Shown in pieces: positions 1-9,081 of a stretch of 64,000 nt of DNA. The notes beneath the pieces are model-generated. The model was not told the origin of the DNA. It worked only from the letters and a program-made list of their open reading frames with translations, and ran no database searches. Numbering within the stretch: the first letter of the stretch is position 1; each line of letters begins with the position of its first letter. The stretch is from Streptomyces sp. CA-210063 (GTDB lineage Bacteria; Actinomycetota; Actinomycetes; Streptomycetales; Streptomycetaceae). A program made the position numbers and the translations under genes. The DNA is taken from assembly GCF_024612015.1 (NCBI RefSeq), contig NZ_CP102512.1, positions 2,728,001 through 2,792,000 of the forward strand. Reading direction: 5' to 3'.

Positions 1-412
1 TCGCCACGACGTCGTACAGGTGGTCGGGGTTGAGCGCCATGATCGTGGCGACGACCTGGATCTCGTTGCGCAGGCCCTTCTTGAAGGACGGGCGCAGCGG
101 GCGGTCGATCAGGCGGCAGGTGAGGATGGCGTCCTCGGAGGGACGGCCCTCACGGCGGAAGAAGCTGCCGGGGATCTTGCCGGCGGCGTACATCCGCTCC
201 TCGACGTCCACCGTGAGGGGGAAGAAGTCGAGCTGGTCCTTGGGGTTCTTGGAGGCGGTGGTGGCCGACAGCACCATGGTGTCGTCGTCCAGGTACGCCA
301 CGGCGGAGCCGGCGGCCTGCTTGGCCAGGCGGCCCGTCTCGAAACGGATGGTGCGGGTGCCGAAGGAGCCGTTGTCGATGACGGCCTCGGCGTAGTGGGT
401 CTCGTTCTCCAC
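1..412 (-). CDS. pnp: Polyribonucleotide nucleotidyltransferase, N-terminal part (cut by window edge)
   Basis: PNPase degrades RNA 3' to 5' by phosphorolysis and, in Streptomyces, is also known to add 3' tails. Only the first 137 codons lie here; the rest is beyond position 1. Read on the minus strand from the GTG at 412, the protein begins [20 protein letters not shown], then runs through [60 protein letters not shown] and DRPLRPSF, the usual first RNase PH domain of bacterial PNPases. GTG at 412 is chosen because the family N-terminus starts at this point. It lies downstream of rpsO on the same strand, the normal bacterial order, with a 465-base leader between them that holds a large hairpin and a candidate promoter. 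Identity is certain; function is from family knowledge. Confidence 0.97.
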   Translation of the reverse strand, partial: MENETHYAEAVIDNGSFGTRTIRFETGRLAKQAAGSAVAYLDDDTMVLSATTASKNPKDQLDFFPLTVDVEERMYAAGKIPGSFFRREGRPSEDAILTCRLIDRPLRPSFKKGLRNEIQVVATIMALNPDHLYDVVA

Positions 413-479
413 TAGCAAATTCTCCGATACTTTTCGTCTTTCGTCCCTGGGCCCGCCCGTGTGGCAGGGGGACGGTGGC

Positions 480-587
480 GGAGAAGCGCGCCGTCTGGTG
501 CGGGCCGGTCTTCGATCGAAGCCCTCGGGGTTCGCAATCCCCCGGGGGCCACTACCGAGGACCGGCGGCGGCGAGGTGCGCTTCTCC
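480..587 (-). promoter_or_regulatory. Large hairpin in the rpsO-pnp leader, likely RNase III processing site
   Basis: A perfect 10-base arm at 480-489 (GGAGAAGCGC) pairs with 578-587. Inside it a second pairing joins 504-510 with 560-566, and a third joins the CCTCGG and CCGAGG blocks, giving a long imperfect stem in the transcript ahead of pnp. RNase III cleavage of a hairpin in this gap is established for rpsO-pnp in E. coli and has been reported in Streptomyces. That this hairpin is the cleaved one is inferred from its position and size. Confidence 0.7.
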
Positions 588-639
588 TCGTTCGGTGTGC
601 GTGCGGTCGCCCGTGTCCGGGCGCCCTCACACGGTGTCG

Positions 640-669
640 TACATATTGCGTTGTGCTACCACACTACAA
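640..669 (-). promoter_or_regulatory. Candidate pnp promoter
   Basis: On the minus strand TTGTAG (664-669) is followed after 18 bases by TATGTA (640-645), a fair match to sigma-70-type (HrdB) promoters. It lies upstream of the leader hairpin, so a transcript from here would include it. Pattern only. Confidence 0.4.
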
Positions 670-834
670 AGGGGTGGTGACACTCCGCACGTTTCCGCAC
701 GTACGTCCCGCGTACGGCCGGAGCCGCGCGCCCCCTGCAAGCGGGGCCACGGAGATCCGGCGGGCGCCGCGGAGGTGCGGGCGGCAGGCCGCGGACATGC
801 GTACGACAAGACCGCGGACGTGCGTACAACAAAA

Positions 835-865
835 GGAGCGGCCCCGATTTCCCGGGAACCGCTCC
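835..865 (-). terminator. Rho-independent terminator after rpsO
   Basis: On the minus strand GGAGCGG (859-865) pairs with CCGCTCC (835-841) around a GC-rich loop, and TTTTGTTG follows directly. It sits 12 bases past the rpsO stop. Read-through would feed pnp, as is usual for rpsO-pnp. Confidence 0.75.
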
Positions 866-877
866 CCTCACGGCGTC

Positions 878-1165
878 TTACTTGGCGCCCGCCGCACCGC
901 GGCGGATGCCGAGGCGGTCGACCAGCGCACGGAAGCGCTGGATGTCCTTCTTGGCGAGGTACTGCAGCAGACGGCGACGCTGACCGACCAGGATCAGCAG
1001 ACCACGGCGGGAGTGGTGGTCGTGCTTGTGGGTCTTGAGGTGCTCGGTCAGGTCGGAGATGCGGCGGGAGAGCATCGCGACCTGGACCTCGGGGGAGCCG
1101 GTGTCGCCCTCCTTGGTACCGAACTCGCTGATGATCTGCTTCTTCGTAGCGGCGTCGAGCGACAC
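878..1165 (-). CDS. rpsO: 30S ribosomal protein S15
   Basis: Small primary rRNA-binding protein of the 30S subunit platform; binds 16S rRNA helices 20-22. The 95-aa protein starts [20 protein letters not shown] and contains [36 protein letters not shown] and [16 protein letters not shown], the diagnostic S15 sequence, at the normal family length. GTG at 1165 is chosen because it gives the standard N-terminus and has GAGGAG just upstream; a longer open frame to 1288 encodes nothing S15-like. pnp follows on the same strand. Certain. Confidence 0.98.
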   Translation of the reverse strand: MSLDAATKKQIISEFGTKEGDTGSPEVQVAMLSRRISDLTEHLKTHKHDHHSRRGLLILVGQRRRLLQYLAKKDIQRFRALVDRLGIRRGAAGAK

Positions 1166-1313
1166 GCGATACTCCTCATGAGTCTCATTGATGCCACCGA
1201 GTGCCCCTGGTCTTCGTCTCAGGGGGGCTTCTGTGACTCGGGTGACGGGGGCCGGTGGGGGCTGCCTCCGGGATGGGGGTGCGCACACAAACGGCCGTCA
1301 GCCAGGGTACCAG

Positions 1314-1333
1314 GCTGGGGGGTGCCCCCCAGC
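1314..1333 (-). terminator. Short GC hairpin after eccD
   Basis: Perfect 9-base inverted repeat (GCTGGGGGG at 1314-1322, complement at 1325-1333) beginning 8 bases beyond the eccD stop. No U-tract follows, which is usual for Streptomyces terminators. Confidence 0.5.
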
Positions 1334-1340
1334 CGCTCCC

Positions 1341-2816
1341 TCAGCCGGTGAGTGACCGGACCGTCGTGAGGACCCCCAGCACCGCCAGGCACAGCGGAAT
1401 CAGCGTGAGCAGCACCAAGCTCTCGGCGATGTCGAGGAAACGGCCCCAGAACGGGGACAGGCCCTTCTGGGGAACGATCAGGCCGATCGCGGCGAGCAGC
1501 GCGGCTCCGACCGCGACGGCCGCCGTCAGCCAGATGGTGCGGAGGTCCAGCGCGCCCCGGTCGTCGTGCAACACGAACTCGGTGAGGGCCTCGGTCGGGG
1601 GATTGAGTGCGAGGCCGACGAGAAGGAAGGCGATCGCCCCCAGTCCGGCGACGAGGGCGCAGGCGACCTGGGAGGTGTAGCGGAAGAGGCGGGCGCGGAT
1701 CAGCATGGCCAGGCCCGTCGCGAGGGCCAGCAGTTGGCCCCAGATGTTGTCCGAGAAGCCGAGGACGGCGGCGGAGGCGACGGCCACGGCGGAGGTGCCG
1801 CCGACGAGACCCAGGAGCATCTCGTGACCCCGTCGGGCCTGGGCGGCGATGCGTTCGGCGTCCAGGGGGTCGGTGTCCGGGCCCTGCCCGGGATCCAGGT
1901 CGAAGTCCTCGTGCGTGGCGGAACGCGGCGCGGCGTAACCGATGGGCAAGCGGGCGAACCGGGCGGACAGGCCCGGCAGAAAGGCGACAAGGCCGATGGC
2001 GACCGGGGCGCACACCGAGGCGGCCTCGGTCGCGGAGGCGTCGGCGACGATCGCCACGAAGGTGGCGATGGTGCCCACCGCCGCGAGGAAGGTGGAGGCC
2101 ACGAAGGGCGCGTCCCCACTGGGGGTGAGCGCGACGAGGGCGACGGAGGCGACCAGGACGGCCACGCAACCCAGCATGAACTGGAGTTTGCCGGGTCCCT
2201 GGCCGTCCGCCGGGCCGACGATTCCGGAGCCGGCGAGGAGGAGCAGGGGCAGCGCGGCCAGCCCGAGGGCGACGGTTGCGACGCGGTCGGCGTACACGCG
2301 CGCGCGTACCGCCGCGTAGGCGACGAGGAGTACGCCGAGGCCGCCCCCGATAAGGCCGGGCAAGCCATGCATGTCGTGGTGGACCGGGTCGGCGTACCAG
2401 AGCACGAAGGCGACGAGCAGCAGGAGCAGGGCGCCGCCGGTCAGCCCGGCGACACGCAGCAGGTCGTCACTCCAAAGGTGGCGGTCGCGGATGACCGCGG
2501 AGGCGACCGCGTCGGACACGTCGTCGTGGACGGCCGGCGGCAGCGACTCCGCGAAGGGCCGCAGGCTGAGCACCTCGCCGTCGAGCACCCGTTCGTCGGC
2601 GAGCGTGCGGGCGCCTTCGAGAACGGTGCCGTCGCGGCGCACGAGGTGGTAGCCCGTCGGGGTGCCGACCGGCTGGGTCTGGCCCGTCAGGCGCAGGATC
2701 TCCGGGTAGACGTCGGCGATGGCGATGTCCACCGGGAGGGCGACGTCGATGCGGCTGTCGGGTGCCACGACGGTGACCCGGCAGAACCCGGTAGCCGCGG
2801 TCGTACTCACCTTCAC
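1341..2816 (-). CDS. eccD: Type VII secretion integral membrane protein EccD
   Basis: EccD is the polytopic subunit of the ESX inner-membrane complex, where with EccB, EccC and EccE it forms the secretion pore. The 491-aa protein has the family build: a cytosolic ubiquitin-like N-terminal domain (residues about 10-95; CRVTVVAPDSRIDVALPVDI, then LRLTGQTQPVG), a linker, and about eleven hydrophobic segments from residue ~120 to the end (for example GGALLLLLVAFVLWYAD and LVLLTLIPLCLAVLGVL). It is transcribed divergently from eccC across a 156-base gap. Start ATG at 2816; GTG- or TTG-initiated longer forms are not supported. Strong family match from sequence layout and neighbourhood. Confidence 0.95.
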   Translation of the reverse strand: MKVSTTAATGFCRVTVVAPDSRIDVALPVDIAIADVYPEILRLTGQTQPVGTPTGYHLVRRDGTVLEGARTLADERVLDGEVLSLRPFAESLPPAVHDDVSDAVASAVIRDRHLWSDDLLRVAGLTGGALLLLLVAFVLWYADPVHHDMHGLPGLIGGGLGVLLVAYAAVRARVYADRVATVALGLAALPLLLLAGSGIVGPADGQGPGKLQFMLGCVAVLVASVALVALTPSGDAPFVASTFLAAVGTIATFVAIVADASATEAASVCAPVAIGLVAFLPGLSARFARLPIGYAAPRSATHEDFDLDPGQGPDTDPLDAERIAAQARRGHEMLLGLVGGTSAVAVASAAVLGFSDNIWGQLLALATGLAMLIRARLFRYTSQVACALVAGLGAIAFLLVGLALNPPTEALTEFVLHDDRGALDLRTIWLTAAVAVGAALLAAIGLIVPQKGLSPFWGRFLDIAESLVLLTLIPLCLAVLGVLTTVRSLTG

Positions 2817-2855
2817 TGACCCCCTGCTTCGCGGATGCGTACGCTGCGGGCGTCA

Positions 2856-2869
2856 CCCTACCGGTAGGG
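2856..2869. promoter_or_regulatory. 14-base perfect palindrome between eccD and eccC
   Basis: CCCTACCGGTAGGG lies in the 156-base divergent gap, 40 bases from the eccD start and about 104 from the eccC start. A palindrome centred between two divergent ESX genes is a plausible operator for both; no regulator can be named from it. Confidence 0.35.
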
Positions 2870-2972
2870 GCCGTCAGTGGTGACAAGTAGGATCCCCCGC
2901 ACGCGGAGAGCGACCGTCACCACGGGGGTGCCGGTACGAACTGCTCGTCCGCTTAGGGGGATTGATGCTCCG

Positions 2973-5900
2973 GTGAGCCAGATCGTCATCAAGCGCCCAC
3001 CACGTTCCCTGCCGTCCGAAGTGCCCTCCGATGAGCTGCATCTGGAGGCTCCTCCGGAGCTGCCGCGGGGGCAGCAGGAGGGCATGCTGATGCAGATCCT
3101 GCCGACGCTCGGCATGGGTTCGTCGGTGGTGTTCTACTTCGCGTCCCCGAACGCCCATCCGTTCATGCGGATCATGGGTGTGGTGATGCTCGTGTCGACG
3201 GCCGCGATGGTGATCGCACAGATCGTCCGGCACCGCCGCGGTACGCAGGGGCAAATGGCCGATGTGCGTCGGGACTACCTCAAATATCTCGCGCAGACCC
3301 GGCGTACGGTCCGCAGGACGGCGTTGAAGCAGCGCGACGCGCAGCTGTATCTGCACCCGTCCCCCGAGCAGTTGTGGTCGGTGGTCGCCGAGGGCAGCCG
3401 GGTGTGGGAGCGCCGCGTCGGGGACGCCGATTTCGGGCAGGTACGGATCGGTCTGGGCGTGCAGCAGCTGGCCTCGCCTCTGGTGGCTCCGAATACGGCA
3501 CCCGTGGACGAGTTGGAGCCGTTGTGCGCCGGTGCCATGCAGCGGTTCCTCGCCGTGCACGGCCAGTTGGACGGGCTGCCGGTCGCGGTGTCGCTGCGCG
3601 CCTTCTATCACCTGACGGTGTCCGGTGAGCAGGAGAGCGCGCAGGCCGCGGCGCGTGCCCTGGTGGCCCAGCTCGCCACGTTGCACTCCCCCGACGACCT
3701 GATGGTGGCCGTCGTCGCCGCCCCGAACGCGGTGGGCCGCTGGGACTGGACCAAGTGGCTGCCGCACAGCCAGTTGCCCGGCCAGTTCGACGGCTCGGGT
3801 ACGCGGCGGCTGTTCGGTGACGACCTCGGTGAGCTGGAGCAGCTCCTGTCGGCCCGGCTCGAAGGCCGCCCGCGTTTCAGCCGGAACGGCCAGCCGGTGC
3901 TGGACCAGCCGCACCTCGTGATCGTCCTCGACGGTGGAATCGTGCCCCCCACCTCTGTTTTCGCGGCTGCGGAGGGCCTGCAGGGCGTGACGATCATCGA
4001 GGTGGTCCCGGGCGAACTCGACCAGCCCCGGGGCGGCCTCTCCATCGTCGTACGACCGGACCGGCTGTGGCTGGACTCAGGTGCCGGAGTCGCCTACGAG
4101 GGCACGCCCGACAGGCTGTCGCTGCCCGCCGCCGAGGCACTCGCCCGCCAGCTCGCGCCGCTGCGCATGGGCGGCGGGGACGACGACGAACCACTGCTCG
4201 CCAACCTGGACTTCACCGATCTGCTCGGCCTCGGCGACGCCGCCTCCGTGGACGTCACCCGCACGTGGCGGCCCCGGTCGACGCCGGAGCGCCTGCGGGT
4301 GCCGATCGGTGTCGGCGAGGACGGCCGGCCCGTCATGCTCGACCTCAAGGAGGCCGCGCAGGACGGCATGGGCCCGCACGGTCTGTGCGTGGGCGCCACC
4401 GGTTCCGGCAAGTCGGAGCTGCTGCGCACGCTGGTCCTCGGCCTGGCGGTCACCCACTCCTCCGAGACCCTGAACTTCGTCCTCGCTGACTTCAAGGGCG
4501 GCGCCACCTTCGCCGGCATGTCCCAGATGCCGCACGTCGCCGCCGTCATCACCAATCTCTCCGACGACCTGACCCTCGTCGATCGCATGGGTGACGCGAT
4601 CCGCGGCGAACTCCAGCGCCGCCAGGAGCTACTGCGCTCGGCGGGCAACTACGCGAACATCCACGACTACGAGAAGGCGCGGGCCGCCGGTGCGCCGCTG
4701 GAGCCGCTGGCGTCACTCGTCCTCGTGATCGACGAGTTCAGCGAACTCCTCACGGCGAAGCCGGACTTCATCGACATGTTCATCCAGATCGGCCGCATCG
4801 GCCGCTCCCTGGGTGTGCACCTGTTGCTCGCCTCACAGCGCCTGGAGGAGGGCCGTCTGCGCGGCCTGGACACCTACCTCTCGTACCGGATCGGTCTGCG
4901 TACGTTCTCGGCCGCCGAGTCGCGCGCGGCGCTGGGCGTGCCGGACGCGTACCACCTGCCGTCGGTGCCCGGCTCCGGCTATCTGAAGTTCGGTACGGAC
5001 GAGATGACCCGCTTCAAGGCGGCGTACGTGTCGGGCACGTACCGCGCGGGCGGCCCCGAGGTCTCCCGGGACCGGATGCCCATCGAGCGCAGGCCCGCGC
5101 TGTTCACGGCGACGCCGGTGCCGGTGGTCTACGCGGCTCCGGACCCGGCGCAGGCGCAGGCCCCGTCCAGGCAGGAGGACGACGCACTGGCCGATACCGT
5201 GCTCGACGTCATCGTGCAGCGGCTGGAGGGGCAGGGTGTGCCCGCCCACCAGGTGTGGCTGCCGCCGCTGGATCAGGCGCCGACGCTGGATCAGTTGCTG
5301 CCGCCGCTGACGACGACCGCCGAACGCGGACTTCAGGCCGCCGAGTACACGCGGCTGGGCGGCCTGACCGTGCCCCTCGGCCTGATCGACAAACCGTTCG
5401 AGCAGAAGCGCGAGGTGCTGTACCGGGACTTCTCCGGCGCGGCGGGCCACATGATGGTGGTGGGCGGCCCGCAGTCCGGCAAGTCCACGCTGCTACGCAC
5501 GCTGGTCGCGTCCTTCGCGCTGACCCACACCCCGCACGAGGTGCAGTTCTACTGCCTGGACTTCGGCGGTGGCGGCCTGTCGTCCCTGTCGGACCTGCCG
5601 CATGTGGGCGGTGTCGCTTCCAGGTTGGACCCCGAGCGGGTCCGCCGTACGGTCGCGGAGGTGGCGGGCATCCTCAACCGCCGCGAGCAGTTCTTCCGCG
5701 CGAACGGCATCGACTCCATCGGCACGTACCGCAGACGCCGCGCGGCGGGCGATCTGCCGGGCGAGGCCTGGGGGGACGTCTTCCTCCTGATCGACGGCTG
5801 GGGCAACTTCAAGGGCGACTACGAGGGCCTCGAAGGCATCGTCCACGACATCGCCGGCCGCGGCCTCGGCTACGGCATCCACGTCATCCTCTCCGCATCG

Positions 5901-6932
5901 CGCTACATGGAAGTGCGGTCCGCCCTCAAGGACCAGATCCTGGGCCGGTTGGAGCTGCGCCTCGGCGACGTCATGGACTCCGAGTTCGACCGCAAGGTCG
6001 CGGCGAACGTGCCGGCGGGCGTGCCGGGCCGTGGCCAGGTCCCGGAGAAGCTGCACTTCATGACGGCGATGCCACGTATCGACTCCTTGGCGGACGCGGA
6101 CGGCCTCTCGGATGCCACGGTCCAGTTGGTGCAGGCGGTGAAGGGCAACTGGCAGGGCCCGCCAGCCCCGACGGTCCGGCTTCTGCCCCGCAAGCTGCCG
6201 GCCGACCAACTGCCCAAGGGCTTCGAGTTCCCGCAGCACGGCATCGCGATCGGCATCGACGAGGCGAACCTCGAACCGGTCTTCATCGACTTCGAGACGG
6301 ACCCCTTCTTCCTTGTCTTCGGAGAGAGCGAGTCGGGCAAGACGAACCTGCTGCGTCTGCTCGCCAAGCAGATCACGGAGCGCTATACCCCCGCGGAGGC
6401 CCGGATCGTCGTCGGCGACTACCGTCGCACGATGCTGGAGACGGTCCCCGAGGAGCATTTGCTGGAGTACGCGCCCATGGCGTCCGCGATGGACGTCCAC
6501 ATGGACGCCATCCGCCAGTTCATGGAGATGCGCGCGCCGAAGCCCGACATCACCCCGCAGCAGCTGCGTGACCGCAGCTGGTGGAACGGCCCCCAGCTGT
6601 TCGTCATCGTCGACGACTACGAGCTGGTCGCCACGAACTCCGGGAACCCGCTGTCGGCCCTCGTCGAGCATCTGCCGTTCGCCCGTGACGTGGGCGTCAA
6701 GTTCATCATCGCCCGCAACGCCGCGGGGGCCTCGCGCTCCATGTACGAGTCGTTCATGCAGCGGGTGAAGGAGCTCGGCGCGCAGGGTGTGGTCCTGTCC
6801 GGCGACCCGATGGAGGGCGACATCCTCGGCAACGTCCGAGCCCGTCCCATGCCACCCGGGCGTGGCACGTTCGTGTCACGGAAGCGCGGTACCCCTCTTA
6901 TCCAGGTGGGCTTGCTTCCGCAACGCCATTAG
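2973..6932 (+). CDS. eccC: Type VII secretion ATPase EccC (FtsK/SpoIIIE type)
   Basis: EccC is the motor of the ESX system; it recognises substrates and drives export. The 1319-aa protein begins VSQIVIKRPPRSLPSEVPSD, has two membrane segments at about residues 45-85 and three ATPase domains. Walker A motifs are GATGSGKS (474-481), GGPQSGKS (831-838) and GESESGKT (1117-1124). The first domain keeps a Walker B of LVLVIDEFSELL with catalytic acidic pair; the second has LLIDGW, lacking the Glu, which fits EccC proteins in which only domain 1 hydrolyses ATP well. GTG at 2973 is chosen because related proteins start with this (M/V)SQIV sequence and GGGGG lies upstream; an in-frame codon at 2877 would add 32 unconserved residues. 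Single-chain EccC (not split Ca/Cb). Confidence 0.97.
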   Translation: MSQIVIKRPPRSLPSEVPSDELHLEAPPELPRGQQEGMLMQILPTLGMGSSVVFYFASPNAHPFMRIMGVVMLVSTAAMVIAQIVRHRRGTQGQMADVRRDYLKYLAQTRRTVRRTALKQRDAQLYLHPSPEQLWSVVAEGSRVWERRVGDADFGQVRIGLGVQQLASPLVAPNTAPVDELEPLCAGAMQRFLAVHGQLDGLPVAVSLRAFYHLTVSGEQESAQAAARALVAQLATLHSPDDLMVAVVAAPNAVGRWDWTKWLPHSQLPGQFDGSGTRRLFGDDLGELEQLLSARLEGRPRFSRNGQPVLDQPHLVIVLDGGIVPPTSVFAAAEGLQGVTIIEVVPGELDQPRGGLSIVVRPDRLWLDSGAGVAYEGTPDRLSLPAAEALARQLAPLRMGGGDDDEPLLANLDFTDLLGLGDAASVDVTRTWRPRSTPERLRVPIGVGEDGRPVMLDLKEAAQDGMGPHGLCVGATGSGKSELLRTLVLGLAVTHSSETLNFVLADFKGGATFAGMSQMPHVAAVITNLSDDLTLVDRMGDAIRGELQRRQELLRSAGNYANIHDYEKARAAGAPLEPLASLVLVIDEFSELLTAKPDFIDMFIQIGRIGRSLGVHLLLASQRLEEGRLRGLDTYLSYRIGLRTFSAAESRAALGVPDAYHLPSVPGSGYLKFGTDEMTRFKAAYVSGTYRAGGPEVSRDRMPIERRPALFTATPVPVVYAAPDPAQAQAPSRQEDDALADTVLDVIVQRLEGQGVPAHQVWLPPLDQAPTLDQLLPPLTTTAERGLQAAEYTRLGGLTVPLGLIDKPFEQKREVLYRDFSGAAGHMMVVGGPQSGKSTLLRTLVASFALTHTPHEVQFYCLDFGGGGLSSLSDLPHVGGVASRLDPERVRRTVAEVAGILNRREQFFRANGIDSIGTYRRRRAAGDLPGEAWGDVFLLIDGWGNFKGDYEGLEGIVHDIAGRGLGYGIHVILSASRYMEVRSALKDQILGRLELRLGDVMDSEFDRKVAANVPAGVPGRGQVPEKLHFMTAMPRIDSLADADGLSDATVQLVQAVKGNWQGPPAPTVRLLPRKLPADQLPKGFEFPQHGIAIGIDEANLEPVFIDFETDPFFLVFGESESGKTNLLRLLAKQITERYTPAEARIVVGDYRRTMLETVPEEHLLEYAPMASAMDVHMDAIRQFMEMRAPKPDITPQQLRDRSWWNGPQLFVIVDDYELVATNSGNPLSALVEHLPFARDVGVKFIIARNAAGASRSMYESFMQRVKELGAQGVVLSGDPMEGDILGNVRARPMPPGRGTFVSRKRGTPLIQVGLLPQRH

Positions 6933-7001
6933 AGTGATGAACATTGATGAATCAAGCCTTGACTGACACAGGCGAACGGGGAGAACGGGGAGGCGGCTGA
7001 C

Positions 7002-7520
7002 GTGAGTTCGGACGGGGGCGGCAACGGCGAACAGGGCGCGCCGGACACCGGCAAGTCCTTCGACAGCTTGTACGGCGTGAACCCTCAGATGGCGCTGGAC
7101 ATCCAGCACGACGCCATGAAGGACTTCAAGAAGCGCGTCGACAACCTGCTGATCGAGCTCGGCAAGTCCGAGGCCGCCCCTGACAAGGTCGGCCAGGACC
7201 GCCTCGCCCGCGCCCAGCTCGGCTCCGCCGACTTCAAGGAAGCGCAGTTCCTCTACGAGTCGTACGCCATCGTCCACGACGAGTTGGAGAAACTCTCGAA
7301 GGCGCTCAGCGCGCAGATCGAGGGAGTGGGGCTGGCTGTGCACGCGTCGCGCGTGGGCTTCGAGAACCTGGACGAGGACATTCGGGCACGGATGCGGCAG
7401 GTCAATGCGGAGGTCGACAAGTACTACGACGTCGACCGGGATCCGTATACCCGACGACAGGCCGACCAGCAGCAGGGCGAGCCGGTCGCGGAGGTCACCG
7501 ACGCGGAGAAGGGCCTGTGA
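7002..7520 (+). CDS. ESX-locus helical protein with YxxxD motif (possible substrate)
   Basis: 172-aa soluble protein, predicted largely helical, with no signal peptide or membrane segment. The N-terminal 20 residues are Gly/Asp-rich; residues about 25-140 form a helical domain containing FKKRVDNLLIELGKS, YESYAIVHDELEKLSKALSA and DEDIRARMRQVNAEVDKYYD. Y141-YDV-D145 fits the YxxxD/E export signal known for ESX substrates, placed just after the helical domain as in mycobacterial PE and EsxB proteins. No WXG motif. Start is GTG at 7002 with GGGGAGG 8 bases upstream. It lies 69 bases after eccC, and its stop overlaps the next start (TGATG), so these are one operon. I do not recognise a named family; substrate status is inference. 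Confidence 0.85.
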   Translation: MSSDGGGNGEQGAPDTGKSFDSLYGVNPQMALDIQHDAMKDFKKRVDNLLIELGKSEAAPDKVGQDRLARAQLGSADFKEAQFLYESYAIVHDELEKLSKALSAQIEGVGLAVHASRVGFENLDEDIRARMRQVNAEVDKYYDVDRDPYTRRQADQQQGEPVAEVTDAEKGL

Positions 7521-9049
7521 TGAGCGAGCAGCCCAAGCGGAACCAACCCACGCCGCAGCACACCGACTTCGAGTCCATGACCCACGCCCAACTCGTGGCC
7601 ATGCTCGAGTCCGCCAACGCCGAGGGCGCATACGACCTCGCCGCAAAGCTCTCCAAGGCCGCCTCGACGATCACCAAGATCGGCGACGACCTCATGACGT
7701 ACGTCAAGGGCCTGGAGTGGCAGGGCGAGGCCGGCGACACCTTCCGTGAGTGGGGCGGGCAGACGGCGAGCGCCACGCTCCACCTCGGTGAGTACGCCGA
7801 GGTGGCATCCCGGTGGATGGGCATCGTGTCCCAGGCGATCGCGGAGGCGAAGGCGGTCATGCCGGACACCTCCGAGACCACCGCCGCGCAGGCGGACCTT
7901 CGGACCGCGCAGAAGTCCCTCTCGGCGGCCAAGGAGCCGGGCGCGCGCAACGACCCCGACGCCCGCAAGCTGGCCCAGACCGCGCAGTCCGACGCGACGG
8001 CTGCGCAGGGGCGGATCGATGCGGCTCGTTATGAGGCCGCTCAGCAGATGCGGAAGCTGGCGCAGACTTATCAGCAGTCGGCTGCGCAGGTTAATTCTGT
8101 GGAGCCGCCTACGTACTCGCCGCCAGGCAACCACCTGGGCGCAGGCTGGATTGACACCGACCAGCAGTACATCTCTGTCCCGTCACAAGGCACCTCAGCC
8201 TCGTTTGGTTCCCCTTCCACCTCTGCGGTGCCCGAACGCAGCCAAATGTCACGGACCGACAGCGGCCAGTCGTCCCTTCCTCCTCAGTCGGGTGAGCGCC
8301 GTATCGAACGCTCCGAGCCCATCGGAATGGACCTCGACGGCCTCGTCACACTTCCGGAGGCTTCGGGACCGAGCACTCCGGTTGCACCGGCACCCGGTGG
8401 ACCTCCGTCACGCTCTGAATCGACGCCTCATATCCAACCGGGCATCGTTCCGCCATCTCTCAACGGTGGTGGGAGCGGGCAGAACGCGGTTACTGGACGT
8501 GGTCCATCAGCCACCCGTGTGCCGTTCCAGGCCGGGCAGGGAATCACCAATGGTCCTGCGGCACGTATGCCACGCGAGAGCGGAATCGTCGGGGGGCGTC
8601 CTGTCCCACCCTCCACCAGCCGAGCAGGCGGCATCCCGCGCGGAACCGTCATCGGCGGTGACCATGTGCAGGGCCGAACCCCCATGACCCGCGGAATCAC
8701 ACCCGGTGCCCCAGGTGGCGGAAACAGCACTGCGGGTCAGAACGGCATCGTAGGCGGCCGCCGCCTCGCCTCGGAAGCCGGAGGCCTTGTGGGCAACCGT
8801 CCGGTTCCGCCAGGTCGCGTTGGCACGCGTCCCTTCACACCGGGCGGGTCGGGCTTGGTGCATCAGCCCAATGCCACTGCTACACCTCGCAATTCGACCC
8901 CACGAGGTAACGGAGCAGCGTCACCTTCAGCAGTGCCTTCCGGCTCACAGCGAGATCAACGGTCAGGCCACCGACCGGACTACCTCACTGAGGACGAGGA
9001 AACCTGGGCGCGCAACAACCGGCGCTCTCTTCCGCCGGTCGTCGACTGA
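7520..9049 (+). CDS. Long WXG-domain protein with disordered Pro/Gly-rich tail
   Basis: 509 aa. Residues 1-190 are helical with a WXG turn, LEWQGEAGDTF (W67-Q-G69), and a second helix pair ending KLAQTYQQSAAQVNSVEPP, matching the helix-turn-helix of WXG100 domains but fused to a long tail. Residues 200-509 are low-complexity, rich in Pro, Gly, Ser and Arg, with repeated GIVGGR-P-P units (for example SGIVGGRPVPPST, NGIVGGRRLASEAGGL, GLVGNRPVPPGRV). There is no signal peptide. ATG at 7520 overlaps the preceding stop by one base, implying translational coupling; GTG at 7517 is an alternative. The layout fits a long ESX substrate like the PPE or Esp proteins. The tail could also tether or scaffold; function unknown. 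Confidence 0.88.
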   Translation: MSEQPKRNQPTPQHTDFESMTHAQLVAMLESANAEGAYDLAAKLSKAASTITKIGDDLMTYVKGLEWQGEAGDTFREWGGQTASATLHLGEYAEVASRWMGIVSQAIAEAKAVMPDTSETTAAQADLRTAQKSLSAAKEPGARNDPDARKLAQTAQSDATAAQGRIDAARYEAAQQMRKLAQTYQQSAAQVNSVEPPTYSPPGNHLGAGWIDTDQQYISVPSQGTSASFGSPSTSAVPERSQMSRTDSGQSSLPPQSGERRIERSEPIGMDLDGLVTLPEASGPSTPVAPAPGGPPSRSESTPHIQPGIVPPSLNGGGSGQNAVTGRGPSATRVPFQAGQGITNGPAARMPRESGIVGGRPVPPSTSRAGGIPRGTVIGGDHVQGRTPMTRGITPGAPGGGNSTAGQNGIVGGRRLASEAGGLVGNRPVPPGRVGTRPFTPGGSGLVHQPNATATPRNSTPRGNGAASPSAVPSGSQRDQRSGHRPDYLTEDEETWARNNRRSLPPVVD

Positions 9050-9081
9050 CTTCACCCCATTTCCACACCTCAGGAAGGCAT

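Noticed and set aside
461-1351. Long plus-strand frame across the pnp-rpsO gap and rpsO
   Set aside because: It is antisense to rpsO and has Arg/Gly-rich composition typical of shadow frames in high-GC DNA.
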